Positions 6,300 to 13,825 of a stretch of DNA of 16,432 nt are shown piece after piece. The DNA is from Abditibacteriota bacterium (lineage in GTDB: Bacteria > Armatimonadota > UBA5829), in the NCBI GenBank assembly GCA_017959625.1, contig JAGDAG010000249.1, positions 1-16,432 on the forward strand. Reading direction: 5' to 3'. The notes below the pieces were generated by a model, which did not search any database, was not told the DNA's origin, and saw nothing but the letters and a program-made list of their open reading frames with translations. The translations under genes and the position numbers were made by a program. Position 1 is the first letter of the stretch; every line of letters starts with the position of its first letter.

Positions 6300-8737
6300 T
6301 TTTTGCTGCGCTGTGTATAGTTTTGCTGTCGGTCCCCGCGTTTGCCGGCGCCGTCATCAGCTGGTTCGATCTGTATCCCATCCATTTCTATCCGGCAGAC
6401 GATAACGACGGTATACCGGAAAGCGGAGCCGGGTATATAACCTATCCCGCAAGCTGCAACTGGTTTGTGAGGGAAAAAGAAGATTCCTTCAGTTTTGATT
6501 TTCTGGATGCCCAGCTAACTCAGCTCAAAAGCCTCGGGCTTTCGGGAAGCATCATATGCGAGGTGAATCCATTGTATCACGCTTCCGCGCCCTGGCTTTC
6601 GGCAAAGTGCCTGGAAGCGGGAGAAACCGTAAAAAACCAGAACGGCGGCGTTTCGCCTCAGCCGGCTATATCGTCTCCGGTCTTTCTCCGGGAACAGAAA
6701 AAGCTGGTGGAAGCCTGGATGGAGCATCTCGCTTCGATAGACCCCGAAAACCGGATAAAATACGTCCATCCGGGAGCAGAGTGGTGGTTCAACGTTTACG
6801 AACGCTACGGAGATACCGACGTTGCCGCTTTCAGGAACTGGCTACGCAATAAGTATAAAAATTTATCTGCCCTGAACGCAGCGTGGAACAGCGCTTTCGT
6901 ATCCTTTGATGAAGTTACGCCTCCCGTGGTCCAGTTTACGGGAAACGGAGTTTCCGGAAGCAGAGGGCAGTCGGTGGTCACCGACTCGGCCTTCGGAGAC
7001 TGTCAGGCGGCGTATATTTACGGGCCTCTTCTCGGCGGCCCCGGCAATGCAAAGCAGCTGATCCCGGCCGCCTCCGACGGCGAATACACCCTTTCCTTTG
7101 AGGTAAAAACGGAAGGCCTGAAGGGCTGCGCCTGCGCGGAAGTGGAATTTTCCAATGCAGACAATTCCGCCTTTGTGGTTTTCAAAGGGTCTCCCTTTGT
7201 CCGCGAGCAGGATTCGGACTGGCATACTGTGAGCTGCGCGATAAAAGCGCCGGCTGCCGCAGGATATATGAATGTCCAGCTTGAGCTCATGGGGCGGGGA
7301 AAGGTGAGCTTCAGGAATTTCGCCCTGACCGATGCAAAAGGAAACCGGCTTTCAAAGCCTCTTTCGGAGTGGAACGAAGTGGTGTGGTCCGGCAGCGGCC
7401 AGTCTTTTTCCCGCGACGGGGAAGTCTGCGTCATAGAAAACCGTTCCGTCCCCGGGCATTACAAAAACGAAGACGCCGCAGTTTATGACTGGACAGTTTT
7501 CTGGTACGGGCATGCGGCAAAATGGATAAACTATACCCACAGGCTTTTCAAAGAATGTTCCCGGGGCAGAAAAACCGTTTCTTATCTCACCCACGCCTTC
7601 GCCTGGGGTGTGGAATGGGATACGGTTGCCGCCATCGCCATCAGCCTTGACAGGGTGCTGATGGATTCCGGCGCCATAGACGAGATCGGGCTTCAGGTCT
7701 GTTCTGCCGACGGCGACGACTTTCGTATAACCTGCGCTCTCGATACCGCAAGGAAATACAAAAAACCCCTGTGGGCGGTGGATCTGGTGGATTTCACTTC
7801 CGGAGTGTATATCGGCGAATGGTATATAAATAAAATGGCTCAGAACGCCGTTGCTTCCGGGGCCCACGGCCTGGTATACTGCGGGTGGAACCTTAAGCAT
7901 CTTACCGACGACTACAGCTATAAGAACCATGTCTCCGCGGAAGCTCTCGGCAGGATCAATTCTCTTGCCGAAAACGGGATAAATATCCTTGAGGGAAAAA
8001 AGGCGCCCCTGGAGGCGGCCATCGTTTATACAAATCTGCCGGCTTCCTCCAATGACGCCGCCGGCTATAAAAACAGCCCTTTCAGTTTTATGGGCTGGTA
8101 CAAAATACTGAAAGCCTGTATGGTCAACGTGGACGTCGTCAGTCTGGCAGAGCTGGAAAAAAGGCCCGGCCTGCTGGCCGGATATAAATACGTAGTGGTT
8201 CCCGACTGCCCTTATATATCGGACAAAGCCCGAAAGGAAATTATGAGAGATCCGGACAAGGTTTATTTCGGCGGGCGCTTCGGCCTGTTTTCCGAAACAG
8301 GTTCTCCCCTTAAGCCTCTTTCGCCTGAGACCCGGGAGGACCTGGGAGAAAAATACTGCGGCATACTTGAAAGAGACACCCATGCCGGCAATACTCCTCC
8401 CTTGTTCTTATGGGGAGAAGAAACGGCGGAAAGGGCCGCAACCCTTCACAAAGGGATCGAGACCCTCAGACCGCGCCTTAAGAAGGCCGGCGTCGCTCTG
8501 CCTTTTGAAGGCGGCAATATGTATATTCATGCCACCAGGTGGCAGAACGGAAAGGAAACGGTTTATTATCTTGTAAACCAGAAAAAAACGGGCGCATTTC
8601 ATCTTTCCATGCCTTATCGCACCGGAATGACTGTCCTGAAAGACGGAAAAGAATTCCTTCCGCAGGAAAGGGGCGGAAGAACGGATATAGGTAGTTTTGA
8701 CACAAGCTGTATAGTGAGAATACCCAATGAAAAATGA
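6290..8737 (+). CDS. Exported GH42-like (beta-galactosidase superfamily) protein with inserted carbohydrate-binding module
   Basis: An 815-residue protein. Residues 1-19 form a Sec signal peptide ending in Ala-Phe-Ala, without a lipobox Cys. The barrel begins GH42-like, with YVHPGAEWWF near 158-167 and FRNWLRNKYKNLSALNAAWN at 181-200, a GH42-type signature. About 212-352 looks like a beta-sandwich carbohydrate-binding module (CBM4/9 style) inserted into the barrel. The barrel resumes to about 560 and is followed by a Rossmann-like segment (AAIVYTNLP to YKYVVVPDCP) resembling the GH42 trimerisation domain, then a C-terminal beta domain. The residue before the presumed acid/base Glu164 is Ala rather than the clan-A Asn. 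Where the nucleophile Glu is expected there may be an Asp (PLWAVDLVDF, Asp498), so specificity or even activity is uncertain. The ATG follows GGAGG. It overlaps both neighbours. Confidence 0.7.
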   Translation: MRLIFAALCIVLLSVPAFAGAVISWFDLYPIHFYPADDNDGIPESGAGYITYPASCNWFVREKEDSFSFDFLDAQLTQLKSLGLSGSIICEVNPLYHASAPWLSAKCLEAGETVKNQNGGVSPQPAISSPVFLREQKKLVEAWMEHLASIDPENRIKYVHPGAEWWFNVYERYGDTDVAAFRNWLRNKYKNLSALNAAWNSAFVSFDEVTPPVVQFTGNGVSGSRGQSVVTDSAFGDCQAAYIYGPLLGGPGNAKQLIPAASDGEYTLSFEVKTEGLKGCACAEVEFSNADNSAFVVFKGSPFVREQDSDWHTVSCAIKAPAAAGYMNVQLELMGRGKVSFRNFALTDAKGNRLSKPLSEWNEVVWSGSGQSFSRDGEVCVIENRSVPGHYKNEDAAVYDWTVFWYGHAAKWINYTHRLFKECSRGRKTVSYLTHAFAWGVEWDTVAAIAISLDRVLMDSGAIDEIGLQVCSADGDDFRITCALDTARKYKKPLWAVDLVDFTSGVYIGEWYINKMAQNAVASGAHGLVYCGWNLKHLTDDYSYKNHVSAEALGRINSLAENGINILEGKKAPLEAAIVYTNLPASSNDAAGYKNSPFSFMGWYKILKACMVNVDVVSLAELEKRPGLLAGYKYVVVPDCPYISDKARKEIMRDPDKVYFGGRFGLFSETGSPLKPLSPETREDLGEKYCGILERDTHAGNTPPLFLWGEETAERAATLHKGIETLRPRLKKAGVALPFEGGNMYIHATRWQNGKETVYYLVNQKKTGAFHLSMPYRTGMTVLKDGKEFLPQERGGRTDIGSFDTSCIVRIPNEK

Positions 8738-10802
8738 TTATGAATTTGATTTGACGGAGGCATACAAAAGCCTTGCCGCCGACAGACACAAGCATTTTTA
8801 CGAACCGAGGGCCATTTCGTCCTTTGCCCGGGCCGACGCCGAAGCGTGGCTGAGGACGAAGGGCTGTTCCCATGCTCTTTGGAAAGGCGAACGCTGCTTT
8901 TCGAGGCTTGCTTCCATGGTCCCGGACGTGGACACAAGGGAACTGATCCCCGGCTGTCCGAAATTCGGCGCTTCCCCGCAGGAATTGAGCGCCGAGCAGC
9001 GGGAGGCCCTTGTGGAGATACCGCCGTTCCCGGGAGGTGACAACGGCCATATGCATCCCCATTACGAAAGGCTCTTTCTTCTGGGGCTCCGGGATATGAA
9101 TGAATATATAGCCAACTGCGAAAATAATAACGGCGCTTCCGATTTTTACACGGGCTGCCGCCGCGCTCTTTCCGGCGTCGCCGAATATATCCGGAAAACC
9201 GCGGCTGCCTGCAGGGCGAAGGGTATGAACGAACAGGCGGAAAACTGCGAGGCCGTGATATCGGATCCTCCCCGCACTTTTTACCAGGCCCTTTTGCTGA
9301 TGTTTTTCCTGGAGACCTGCCTCTGGTACGGGGAAGACCATAATCTGGTCACCCCCGGGAGAATGGACAGGACGCTTATCGCCTTTTATGAACGCGATAT
9401 CAAACAAGGTATCCTTACGCAGGAAAAGGCGTTCCGCCTGCTGTGCGACTTTTTTCTGCAGATCAATAATATCTGCGCTCCCGGCCTGGCGCTGTCGGTC
9501 ATCGTGGGAGGCCCGGACGGGGAAGGGGGCTATTTTGTCAACGACCTTACTTATCTCGTTATCGCGGCAAGAGTGAAAACGCGGCTTGTGTATCCCACCG
9601 TGGGCCTGGCCTGGACTCCGGAGGTCCCTGTGGAATTGATGGATTTCTGCTGCAGGCTCGAGCTTGAAGGAGTGGGGTGCCCCGCTTTCTTCAACGACCC
9701 TGTCATAGAAAAGGGGCTTGCCCTTTACGGGGTAAAGCCGGAGGACAGGGCGGAATGGATGAATTCCACCTGTGTGGAGATAATGCCTGCCGGGTGTTCA
9801 AACGTGTACGTGGCAAGCCCGTATTTCAACTGCAGCGCCCATCTTCTGGAAACGGTAAAGGAAGCAGCCGAAAATATGCCCGGGGATATAGAAGAGTTCA
9901 AGCAAAACTATTACAAAAGGCTTCGGGAGCAGGTGGAAGCCGCGGGAAAAGGGCAGGACGCCGCCTGGCAGGCAAGAAAGACAAAGGGCCTCAACCCGCT
10001 TCTTAGCTGCTTTACAAAAGATTGCCTTGAAAAAGGAAAAGACTTTGATGACGACGGCGCCAGATACACCTGGGTGGAAAACTCCTTTGTGGGCACCGCC
10101 AATACCGCAGACGCGATCTACGCCATAGACGAACTGATATACAAAACCGGAAAAACCGATTTCAAAACTCTGTATGCCGCTCTTGAGGCGGATTTCGAAG
10201 GCTATGAAGAACTCCGCAGGCTCATCCTGTCGCTTCCGAAATACGGAAACGACTGCGACGGGCCCGACGCCATAGCGGCAGAGCTTTTTACAAAAGAAGC
10301 CGGGATATCCCGTTCCGTCACGGTAGCGGGGCACGAATACGTTCCGGGGACGTTCTGCTGGATCAAGCACGCGCGCCTTGGCAGTATGACCATGGCTACC
10401 CCCGACGGCAGAAAAAAAGGCACCGCCTTTGCCGACGGCGCAGGCTCTGCCCAGGGCCGGGACTTGAACGGACCCACGGCTTCGGTGAAATCCACTACCA
10501 AATGGGACCACACTCCCATGATAGGGGGCCTGGTCCAGAACCTGAAGTTTTCAAAAGACAATATGTCCGGAGAAAAGGCCGCTTCTTATCTGAAGGCGCT
10601 GGTTGAAGCCTATCTTCTGCGGGGCGGTATGGAGATACAGATCAATATCACCAGCCTTGAGGAATTAAAGGACGCCCGGATCCATCCCGAAAACCATGGG
10701 GACCTGATAGTTAGAGTGGCGGGTTATTCGGATTATTTCGTAAATCTCACGCCGGAACTGCAGGATGAAGTCATATCAAGAAAGGAGCATTCCTTTTGCT
10801 GA
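8727..10802 (+). CDS. Glycyl radical enzyme (PFL superfamily, CxE eliminase-type), substrate unknown
   Basis: A 691-residue enzyme. The glycyl radical loop is VRVAGYSDYF with Gly666 as the radical site. The active-site cysteine is Cys349 in NSTCVEIMP, giving the Cys-x-Glu pattern of dehydratases and lyases such as glycerol dehydratase, choline lyase and hydroxyproline dehydratase, and not the Cys-Cys of pyruvate formate-lyase. PDGRKKGTAFADGAGSAQG (559-577) and GPTAS (582-586) are further family motifs. The Cys-to-Gly distance (317) is normal, so the shortening against the usual 780-850 residues lies before the cysteine. Thr precedes the cysteine where Gly is usual. Such enzymes need a radical-SAM activase, and none is in the window. 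It overlaps the GH42-like gene by 11 nt, has a weak ribosome site, and overlaps rlmN at its end, so it is an internal operon member. The enzyme is oxygen-sensitive, implying an anaerobe. Confidence 0.85.
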   Translation: MKNDYEFDLTEAYKSLAADRHKHFYEPRAISSFARADAEAWLRTKGCSHALWKGERCFSRLASMVPDVDTRELIPGCPKFGASPQELSAEQREALVEIPPFPGGDNGHMHPHYERLFLLGLRDMNEYIANCENNNGASDFYTGCRRALSGVAEYIRKTAAACRAKGMNEQAENCEAVISDPPRTFYQALLLMFFLETCLWYGEDHNLVTPGRMDRTLIAFYERDIKQGILTQEKAFRLLCDFFLQINNICAPGLALSVIVGGPDGEGGYFVNDLTYLVIAARVKTRLVYPTVGLAWTPEVPVELMDFCCRLELEGVGCPAFFNDPVIEKGLALYGVKPEDRAEWMNSTCVEIMPAGCSNVYVASPYFNCSAHLLETVKEAAENMPGDIEEFKQNYYKRLREQVEAAGKGQDAAWQARKTKGLNPLLSCFTKDCLEKGKDFDDDGARYTWVENSFVGTANTADAIYAIDELIYKTGKTDFKTLYAALEADFEGYEELRRLILSLPKYGNDCDGPDAIAAELFTKEAGISRSVTVAGHEYVPGTFCWIKHARLGSMTMATPDGRKKGTAFADGAGSAQGRDLNGPTASVKSTTKWDHTPMIGGLVQNLKFSKDNMSGEKAASYLKALVEAYLLRGGMEIQINITSLEELKDARIHPENHGDLIVRVAGYSDYFVNLTPELQDEVISRKEHSFC
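10781..10798 (+). promoter_or_regulatory. Ribosome binding site and TTG start of rlmN
   Basis: AAAGGAG at 10781-10787 lies 8 nt before a TTG at 10796-10798. It sits within the last codons of the glycyl radical enzyme gene, whose TGA (10800-10802) comes after the TTG. No ATG or GTG is near enough in this frame, so TTG is the likely start. Confidence 0.75.
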
Positions 10803-11857
10803 AATACCATTCTCTTTCCGGCGCTGATATCGCTTCTCTGCTGGAACAGGAAAAAATACCTGCTTTCAGGGGCAGGCAGCTGCAGGACTGGGTGTATTCC
10901 AAAAGCGCCGGATCCTTCCGGGAAATGAACAACCTTCCCCTTGTTCTCAGAACGAGGTTTGAAGAGCTTTTCGATCTGGAGGTCCCGGAAGGCGTGCGCG
11001 CCGAACGTTCATCCGACGGTACCTGTAAATACGTTCTGAAACTCTCCGACGGAAATCTGATAGAATGCGTGTATCTTCCTTATTCCGACAGAAGATCCGT
11101 GTGCGTCTCTTCCCAGGTGGGCTGTCCCGTGGGCTGTGTGTTCTGCGCATCCTGTGAAAACGGATACGTGCGGGATCTCACCCCGGGGGAGATAGTGAAC
11201 CAGCTGCTCTTCGTCCAGAGAGAAAACGCCTGCAGGGTGACCCACGTGGTGTTTATGGGTATCGGCGAGCCGCTTTTGAACCTTGATAACGTGGAAAAAG
11301 CCGCAGAGATCATAAACAAGGAAATGGGTATAAGCCGCAGGCGGATCACCGTATCCACCTCGGGAATAATAAAAGGGATACGCGCCCTTGCCGACAAAAA
11401 GTCGGAAATGACCCTTGCCCTGTCTCTTCATTCGCCTTTTCAGGAGCAGAGAGAGACGCTTATTCCCGCGGCGTCCGCTAACCCTCTTCCCGGGCTCACC
11501 GACGCCGCCGATTATTATTTCGGAAAAACCGGAAGAAGGATCACCCTGGAATACCTTCTTATAGACGGAGTCAACGACTCCATTAAAGCCGCGAATGCTC
11601 TTGCGGCGCTTGCAAAAAGGCTCAAGGCCCACGTAAACCTGATACCTTATAATAAAGTCGAAGGAAAACCCTTCCGGCGTCCGCCGGAAAAAAAGATAAA
11701 AAGCTTTGAAAACGCTCTTCTGGCGCAGAATGTCCAAACCACCCGCAGAGCGGAGCGGGGCTCCGCCAAAGCCGCCGCTTGCGGCCAGTTGAGATATGAG
11801 ACAAGCAGTAATACGAAAAAGGAGAACGACGTATGCTTCAAAGGATCGCAGAGCTGA
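10796..11857 (+). CDS. rlmN: 23S rRNA (adenine-2503-C2) methyltransferase RlmN
   Basis: A 353-residue radical SAM enzyme that methylates C2 of A2503 in 23S rRNA and A37 of some tRNAs, affecting decoding fidelity and peptidyl-transferase function. CVSSQVGCPVGCVFC holds Cys103 plus the cluster ligands Cys110, Cys114 and Cys117; the 7-residue gap from Cys103 matches the gap recalled for E. coli (118 to 125). FMGIGEPLLN (SAM-binding GEP motif) and LSLHSP follow. The C-terminal ACGQL gives the methyl-carrying Cys329. About 20 residues trail this motif, with no obvious function; their coding region includes the ribosome site and start of nadA. The TTG start overlaps the upstream gene by 7 nt, and the 3' end overlaps nadA by 25 nt. 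Resistance-conferring Cfr is related, but the ACGQL ending and sequence match RlmN. It cannot stand in for a glycyl radical activase. Confidence 0.93.
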   Translation: MLKYHSLSGADIASLLEQEKIPAFRGRQLQDWVYSKSAGSFREMNNLPLVLRTRFEELFDLEVPEGVRAERSSDGTCKYVLKLSDGNLIECVYLPYSDRRSVCVSSQVGCPVGCVFCASCENGYVRDLTPGEIVNQLLFVQRENACRVTHVVFMGIGEPLLNLDNVEKAAEIINKEMGISRRRITVSTSGIIKGIRALADKKSEMTLALSLHSPFQEQRETLIPAASANPLPGLTDAADYYFGKTGRRITLEYLLIDGVNDSIKAANALAALAKRLKAHVNLIPYNKVEGKPFRRPPEKKIKSFENALLAQNVQTTRRAERGSAKAAACGQLRYETSSNTKKENDVCFKGSQS

Positions 11858-12726
11858 AAAAAGAAAAGAATGCAGTCATTCTTGCTCACAATTATACCTG
11901 TCCCGAGCTTCAGGACCTTGCCGATCACACCGGCGACAGCCTTGAATTGTCCCGGATAGCCTCAAAAACCGATGCGGACGTGATAGTTTTCTGCGGGGTC
12001 CACTTTATGGCCGAGACCGCCAAGATACTTTCACCGGAAAAAACCGTGCTCATCCCCGACAAAAATGCCGGCTGCCCCATGGCCGATACCATCACTATCG
12101 AGAAGCTCAGGCTTTTCAAAGCCATGTATCCCGGCGTTCCCGTCGTAGCGTATGTCAACACCACGGCCGCCATAAAATCCGAGGTGAACGTGTGCTGCAC
12201 TTCGGCAAATGCCGTGAACGTCGTGAGGAATATCGATTCGGATACAGTGCTGTTCGTGCCCGACAGGCATCTCGGGGCGTATATCGGCCGGCAGATACCG
12301 GAAAAGAAGATAATCTGCTGGGACGGCTGCTGTCCGGTGCACAACAGGATACTTGCCACCGACGTGATAAACAAGAAAAAAATGTATCCCGGCGCTTTGG
12401 TGGTGGCCCATCCGGAATGTCCCGCCGACGTTTTGGAGCTGGCCGACATCATCGCTTCTACCAGCGGTATGATAAGAGAGATCAAAAACTCGGACAAAAA
12501 CGAATTCATCATTTGTACGGAGCGCGGGCTCATCCATCAGTTCGCGAAGAACTCCCCCGAAAAGAGCTTTATTAACGTTAATCCCGTCAACGTTTGTCCC
12601 AATATGAAAAAAATGACTCCCGAAAAGCTGCTTCACTGTCTTGAAACCATGACGGATGAGGTGGTCCGGGAGGATTCTGTTATTAAAAATGCTGCCAAGG
12701 CTTTGGAAAGGATGATATTATACTGA
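11833..12726 (+). CDS. nadA: Quinolinate synthase A
   Basis: A 297-residue cytoplasmic 4Fe-4S enzyme that condenses iminoaspartate with dihydroxyacetone phosphate to quinolinate in de novo NAD synthesis. It has the short form typical of the Thermotoga-type enzyme. The three cluster cysteines are identifiable as Cys81 (NAGCPMAD), Cys167 (WDGCCPVH) and Cys255 (VNVCPNMKK). ILAHNY (16-21), near the N terminus, and HPECP (193-197) are family motifs. The ATG has AAGGAG 8 nt upstream, inside rlmN. The stop (TGA) shares one base with the nadC ATG, so the pair is translationally coupled. nadB (aspartate oxidase), usually found with them, is absent here; iminoaspartate must come from an enzyme encoded elsewhere, either NadB or an aspartate dehydrogenase. 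Confidence 0.95.
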   Translation: MLQRIAELKKEKNAVILAHNYTCPELQDLADHTGDSLELSRIASKTDADVIVFCGVHFMAETAKILSPEKTVLIPDKNAGCPMADTITIEKLRLFKAMYPGVPVVAYVNTTAAIKSEVNVCCTSANAVNVVRNIDSDTVLFVPDRHLGAYIGRQIPEKKIICWDGCCPVHNRILATDVINKKKMYPGALVVAHPECPADVLELADIIASTSGMIREIKNSDKNEFIICTERGLIHQFAKNSPEKSFINVNPVNVCPNMKKMTPEKLLHCLETMTDEVVREDSVIKNAAKALERMILY

Positions 12727-13565
12727 TGTATTTGGACAGAAACTATATTTATGACAAAGTAAAAGAGGCCCTTCGCGAGGACGCTCCCTACGGAGATATC
12801 ACCAGTCAATTCACCATAGACCCGGAAACCCGGAGCAGGGGAAGGATATGGAGCAAGTCGGAAGGCGTTCTGGCGGGGATCGAGGTGGCGAAAGCCGCTT
12901 TTGATCTGGCCGATCCCGAAGGCAGCGTGGTTTTCCTCAAGTCCGACGGGGACCGTCTTAACTATGGCGACGTTATATGTGAAGTGGAAGGAACGGCAAG
13001 AGGCATACTTACCGCGGAACGCATCGCCCTGAATTTTCTGCAGCGTATGAGCGGGATCGCTACCATGACAAGGACCCTCGTTGACGCCGTTTCCCATACG
13101 AAAGCGCGTATTGTGGATACCCGTAAAACAACCCCGCTGTTAAGGATGTTCGAAAAATACGCCGTGCGCTGCGGCGGCGGGATAAACCACAGGACAGGGC
13201 TTTCCGACGGGATCCTTATAAAGGACAACCATATCATCGCCGCCGGCGGCATAACCCGGGCTGTGGAAAAAGTCCGGAATAAAGCGCCCCATACTCTCAA
13301 AATCGAACTTGAGATCAAATCCCTTGCTCAGCTTCAGGAGGCGCTTGACGCCGGAGCCGATATCGTTATGCTGGACAATTTCGCGCCTGAAGATATGAAA
13401 AAAGCTGTAAATGCAGCCGGCGGAAAAGCGCTCCTGGAAGCTTCCGGCGGTATCAATGCAGATACGGTACGGGCTGTTGCCGAGACGGGAGTTGATATAA
13501 TCTCCGTGGGAGCGCTCACCCATTCCGTAAAGGCTTTGGATATAAGCCTTGACCTTGACGATTAA
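12726..13565 (+). CDS. nadC: Nicotinate-nucleotide pyrophosphorylase (carboxylating)
   Basis: A 279-residue type II phosphoribosyltransferase that converts quinolinate and PRPP to nicotinate mononucleotide, CO2 and pyrophosphate, the step after NadA. The N-terminal open-faced domain starts with LREDAPYGDITSQ (16-28). The barrel carries DTRKTTP (131-137), CGGGINHRTGLSD (149-161) and KDNH (166-169), all substrate-binding signatures. LEASGGIN and ISVGALTHS close the phosphate-binding loops. Length is standard. The start shares one base with the nadA stop, with AAAGGA upstream. It is the last gene of the six-gene overlapping chain, and its TAA lies in the A-tract of the terminator that follows. 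Confidence 0.95.
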   Translation: MYLDRNYIYDKVKEALREDAPYGDITSQFTIDPETRSRGRIWSKSEGVLAGIEVAKAAFDLADPEGSVVFLKSDGDRLNYGDVICEVEGTARGILTAERIALNFLQRMSGIATMTRTLVDAVSHTKARIVDTRKTTPLLRMFEKYAVRCGGGINHRTGLSDGILIKDNHIIAAGGITRAVEKVRNKAPHTLKIELEIKSLAQLQEALDAGADIVMLDNFAPEDMKKAVNAAGGKALLEASGGINADTVRAVAETGVDIISVGALTHSVKALDISLDLDD

Positions 13566-13594
13566 AAAAAGCAGGCGACCGCCTGCTTTTTTTT
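13564..13594 (+). terminator. Rho-independent terminator closing the GH2-to-nadC operon
   Basis: GCAGGC at 13571-13576 pairs with GCCTGC at 13581-13586 around a GACC loop, flanked by seven A upstream and eight T downstream (13587-13594). It is one of the strongest hairpins in the window. The symmetric A and T tracts would let it work on the other strand too. Confidence 0.92.
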
Positions 13595-13602
13595 GCCGCA
13601 GG

Positions 13603-13632
13603 TTGCCGAATCTGTACAAAACGTGCTATAAT
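13603..13632 (+). promoter_or_regulatory. Promoter of the corA-ribokinase unit
   Basis: TTGCCG at 13603-13608, an 18-nt spacer, and TATAAT at 13627-13632 preceded by TGC (extended -10). Transcription would start near 13639, giving an untranslated leader of about 306 nt before corA, far longer than at the other two complete units here (about 20 nt). Confidence 0.75.
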
Positions 13633-13645
13633 AAAAGTGTTAAAA

Positions 13646-13728
13646 ATTATCAAAAACGGACTTTTAAATGGACGACCATCATCAACCTCTATTTAAAGCA
13701 CTCTGATAATCCTTCTTTTCGGGGTGCT
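13646..13728 (+). ncRNA. 5' part of the corA leader: candidate structured, switching RNA
   Basis: Two nested helices are visible: ATTATC (13646-13651) with GATAAT (13705-13710), and TTTAAAT (13663-13669) with ATTTAAA (13691-13697). A competing 10-bp helix pairs AGCACTCTGA (13697-13706) with TCGGGGTGCT (13719-13728), with two G-U pairs. The last shares bases with both of the first two, so the structures cannot coexist. A 12-codon ORF lies inside. I do not recognise an M-box, TPP, NiCo, yybP-ykoY or other known riboswitch core. The helices are read by eye and have no covariation support. Confidence 0.4.
13668..13706 (+). CDS. Candidate leader peptide 1 (12 residues, MDDHHQPLFKAL)
   Basis: A 12-codon ORF with ATG at 13668 and TGA at 13704-13706, with a weak CGGA ribosome site 7 nt upstream. 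The peptide has two Asp directly after Met, then two His, and a Pro at residue 7. Its coding sequence occupies the loop and 3' arm of one leader helix, and its stop codon lies within the arm of the competing helix, so the position of a translating ribosome would decide which forms. Salmonella MgtL is an acidic and Pro-rich leader peptide that senses low Mg2+. The likeness is in composition and position, not in sequence. It may be a chance ORF; conservation would decide. Confidence 0.35.
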   Translation: MDDHHQPLFKAL

Positions 13729-13734
13729 AATCTT

Positions 13735-13773
13735 GCAAAGGCATCGGCATCCTGACGCCTTGCGTTTATTTTT
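13735..13773 (+). terminator. Terminator-like hairpin inside the corA leader (possible attenuator)
   Basis: GCAAAGGC (13735-13742) pairs with GCCTTGC (13757-13763) with one bulged A. The stem is extended inward by TCGG/CCGA-like pairing around CATC, and is followed by GTTTATTTTT (13764-13773). This fits an intrinsic terminator about 130 nt after the transcription start and before any corA coding sequence. I could not identify a convincing antiterminator; the nearest helix (ending at 13728) does not overlap it. Confidence 0.45.
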
Positions 13774-13783
13774 GCGTTTCGCG

Positions 13784-13813
13784 CTTTTTTTTGCGTTCGC
13801 ACAGAAAAAAAAG
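13784..13813 (+). promoter_or_regulatory. T8/A8 helix next to the ribosome site of leader ORF 2
   Basis: C plus eight T (13784-13792) can pair with eight A plus G (13805-13813), capped by GCGTTCGC and ACAG. The A-rich arm includes the first bases of the AAGGAG ribosome site (13811-13816) of the next short ORF, so the helix would partly cover it. Confidence 0.35.
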
Positions 13814-13825
13814 GAGCAGGGCTGT

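Noticed and set aside
7352..8383. A 343-codon minus-strand open frame within the GH42-like gene, and a further one at 8478-9407
   Set aside because: Both are antisense to coherent plus-strand proteins and have low-complexity translations without recognisable motifs.
8727..10802. Glycyl radical enzyme as hydroxyproline dehydratase (HypD) working with ProC
   Set aside because: proC is in a separate minus-strand unit with sepF about 8 kb away, and the enzyme is about 100 residues shorter than HypD.
10796..11857. The adjacent radical SAM gene as the glycyl radical activase
   Set aside because: Its CPVGCVFC, CVSSQ and ACGQL motifs are those of RlmN; activases lack the two methyl-transfer cysteines and have a different cluster motif context.
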